15,466 nucleotides of DNA, from the NCBI GenBank assembly GCA_964649445.1, contig CAZYPS010000040.1, positions 1-15,466 on the forward strand, read 5' to 3'. Of the stretch, positions 15,204-15,466 are shown in pieces. How positions within the stretch are numbered: the first letter of the stretch is position 1; each line of letters starts with the position of its first letter. Position numbers and translations under genes: made by a program. This DNA is from JAGXLP01 sp964649445 (GTDB lineage Bacteria > Bipolaricaulota > Bipolaricaulia > M55B111). Below the pieces are notes generated by a model that worked only from the letters and a program-made list of their open reading frames with translations, was not told the DNA's origin and made no database searches.

Positions 15204-15466
15204 TTATTTCTGTTTGAGGTACGCCTGAATAAACGGATCGATCTCCCCATCCAGGACCGATTCCGTATCCCCAATCTCTACCTCGGTTCTATGGTCCTTG
15301 ATCTTCTGATAAGGGTGGAGAACGTAAGACCGAATCTGACTGCCCCACTCGATGTCCTTTAGCTCTCCCTGAATTTCTTCAATTTTCTCTTCCCTTTTCT
15401 CCATCTTCAGCTGATAGAGCCGAGATTTTAGAATCTTCATCGCCGTCTCCCTGTTCTTGTGCTGGC
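15204..15466 (-). CDS. prfB: peptide chain release factor 2, C-terminal part (start outside window)
   Basis: RF2 recognises UAA and UGA stop codons and triggers peptide release on the ribosome. Only the last 87 or so codons are visible; the frame runs open through the right edge. The residues before the first in-window ATG (15440) read QHKNRETA, which continues the RF2 family sequence after the GGQ domain, so that ATG is internal. GSQIRSYVLHPY and KDHRT with the ending DGEIDPFIQAYLK are typical of RF2; RF1 has a different segment here. The GGQ motif, the SPF tripeptide and any programmed frameshift site lie outside the window. It is followed by 187 bases before dppB, which has its own promoter. 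Confidence 0.95.
   Translation of the reverse strand, partial: QHKNRETAMKILKSRLYQLKMEKREEKIEEIQGELKDIEWGSQIRSYVLHPYQKIKDHRTEVEIGDTESVLDGEIDPFIQAYLKQK

Noticed and set aside
1..15466. Mobile elements, CRISPR array, tRNA or rRNA genes
   Set aside because: I looked for direct or terminal repeats, transposase-like frames, regularly spaced repeats and cloverleaf or rRNA signatures and saw none.

Overview
The window is bacterial chromosome, roughly half G+C by eye, densely coded, with clear Shine-Dalgarno sequences and sigma70-like promoters. It looks like core genome rather than an island: no tRNA, rRNA, insertion sequence, integrase, CRISPR array or phage gene was seen. Nine complete genes and two genes cut by the window edges account for nearly all of it. 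The lineage cannot be fixed from this sequence. A full-length archaeal-type PIN-ATPase-KH protein, a YvcK with an N-terminal membrane anchor, and a substrate-binding protein with a non-lipoprotein signal peptide suggest a deep-branching or candidate-phylum bacterium, probably with two membranes. That placement is inference with low confidence.

Layout. At the left edge a 5'-truncated rtcB (RNA ligase) reads rightward and converges on a long leftward operon. In transcription order the operon is eno (enolase), ftsB/divIC (septum protein), dnaE (replicative DNA polymerase), yvcK (gluconeogenesis/cell-envelope factor) and a PIN-ATPase-KH gene of the COG1855 family. A good promoter (TTGCAG, 18 bp, TATAAT) stands before eno. 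The gaps between operon genes are about 10 to 90 bases. Diverging from eno is a rightward ftsA with its own promoter, but no ftsZ is in the window. FtsA converges on a substrate-binding protein gene of peptide-type ABC transport, and the two are separated by a strong intrinsic terminator that serves the leftward gene. Further right are two permease genes of the same transporter type, dppB and dppC, joined as TAA-ATG and driven by a near-consensus promoter (TTGCAA, 17 bp, TATAAT). The right edge cuts off the start of prfB (release factor 2).

How the genes fit together. The five-gene operon joins lower glycolysis (enolase), division (FtsB), replication (DnaE), carbon-flux/envelope control (YvcK) and a nucleic-acid-handling ATPase in one transcription unit. 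The transporter genes lack their two ATPase subunits in this window, so these must be encoded elsewhere. The most interesting item is the PIN-ATPase-KH protein. Its characterised relatives are archaeal (PINA of Sulfolobus, linked to Holliday-junction processing). Here an apparently intact bacterial version sits directly downstream of dnaE and yvcK. Second is the DnaE PHP domain, in which all nine metal ligands known from proofreading-competent bacterial enzymes are present. Third is an FtsA with unusual phosphate-binding loops.
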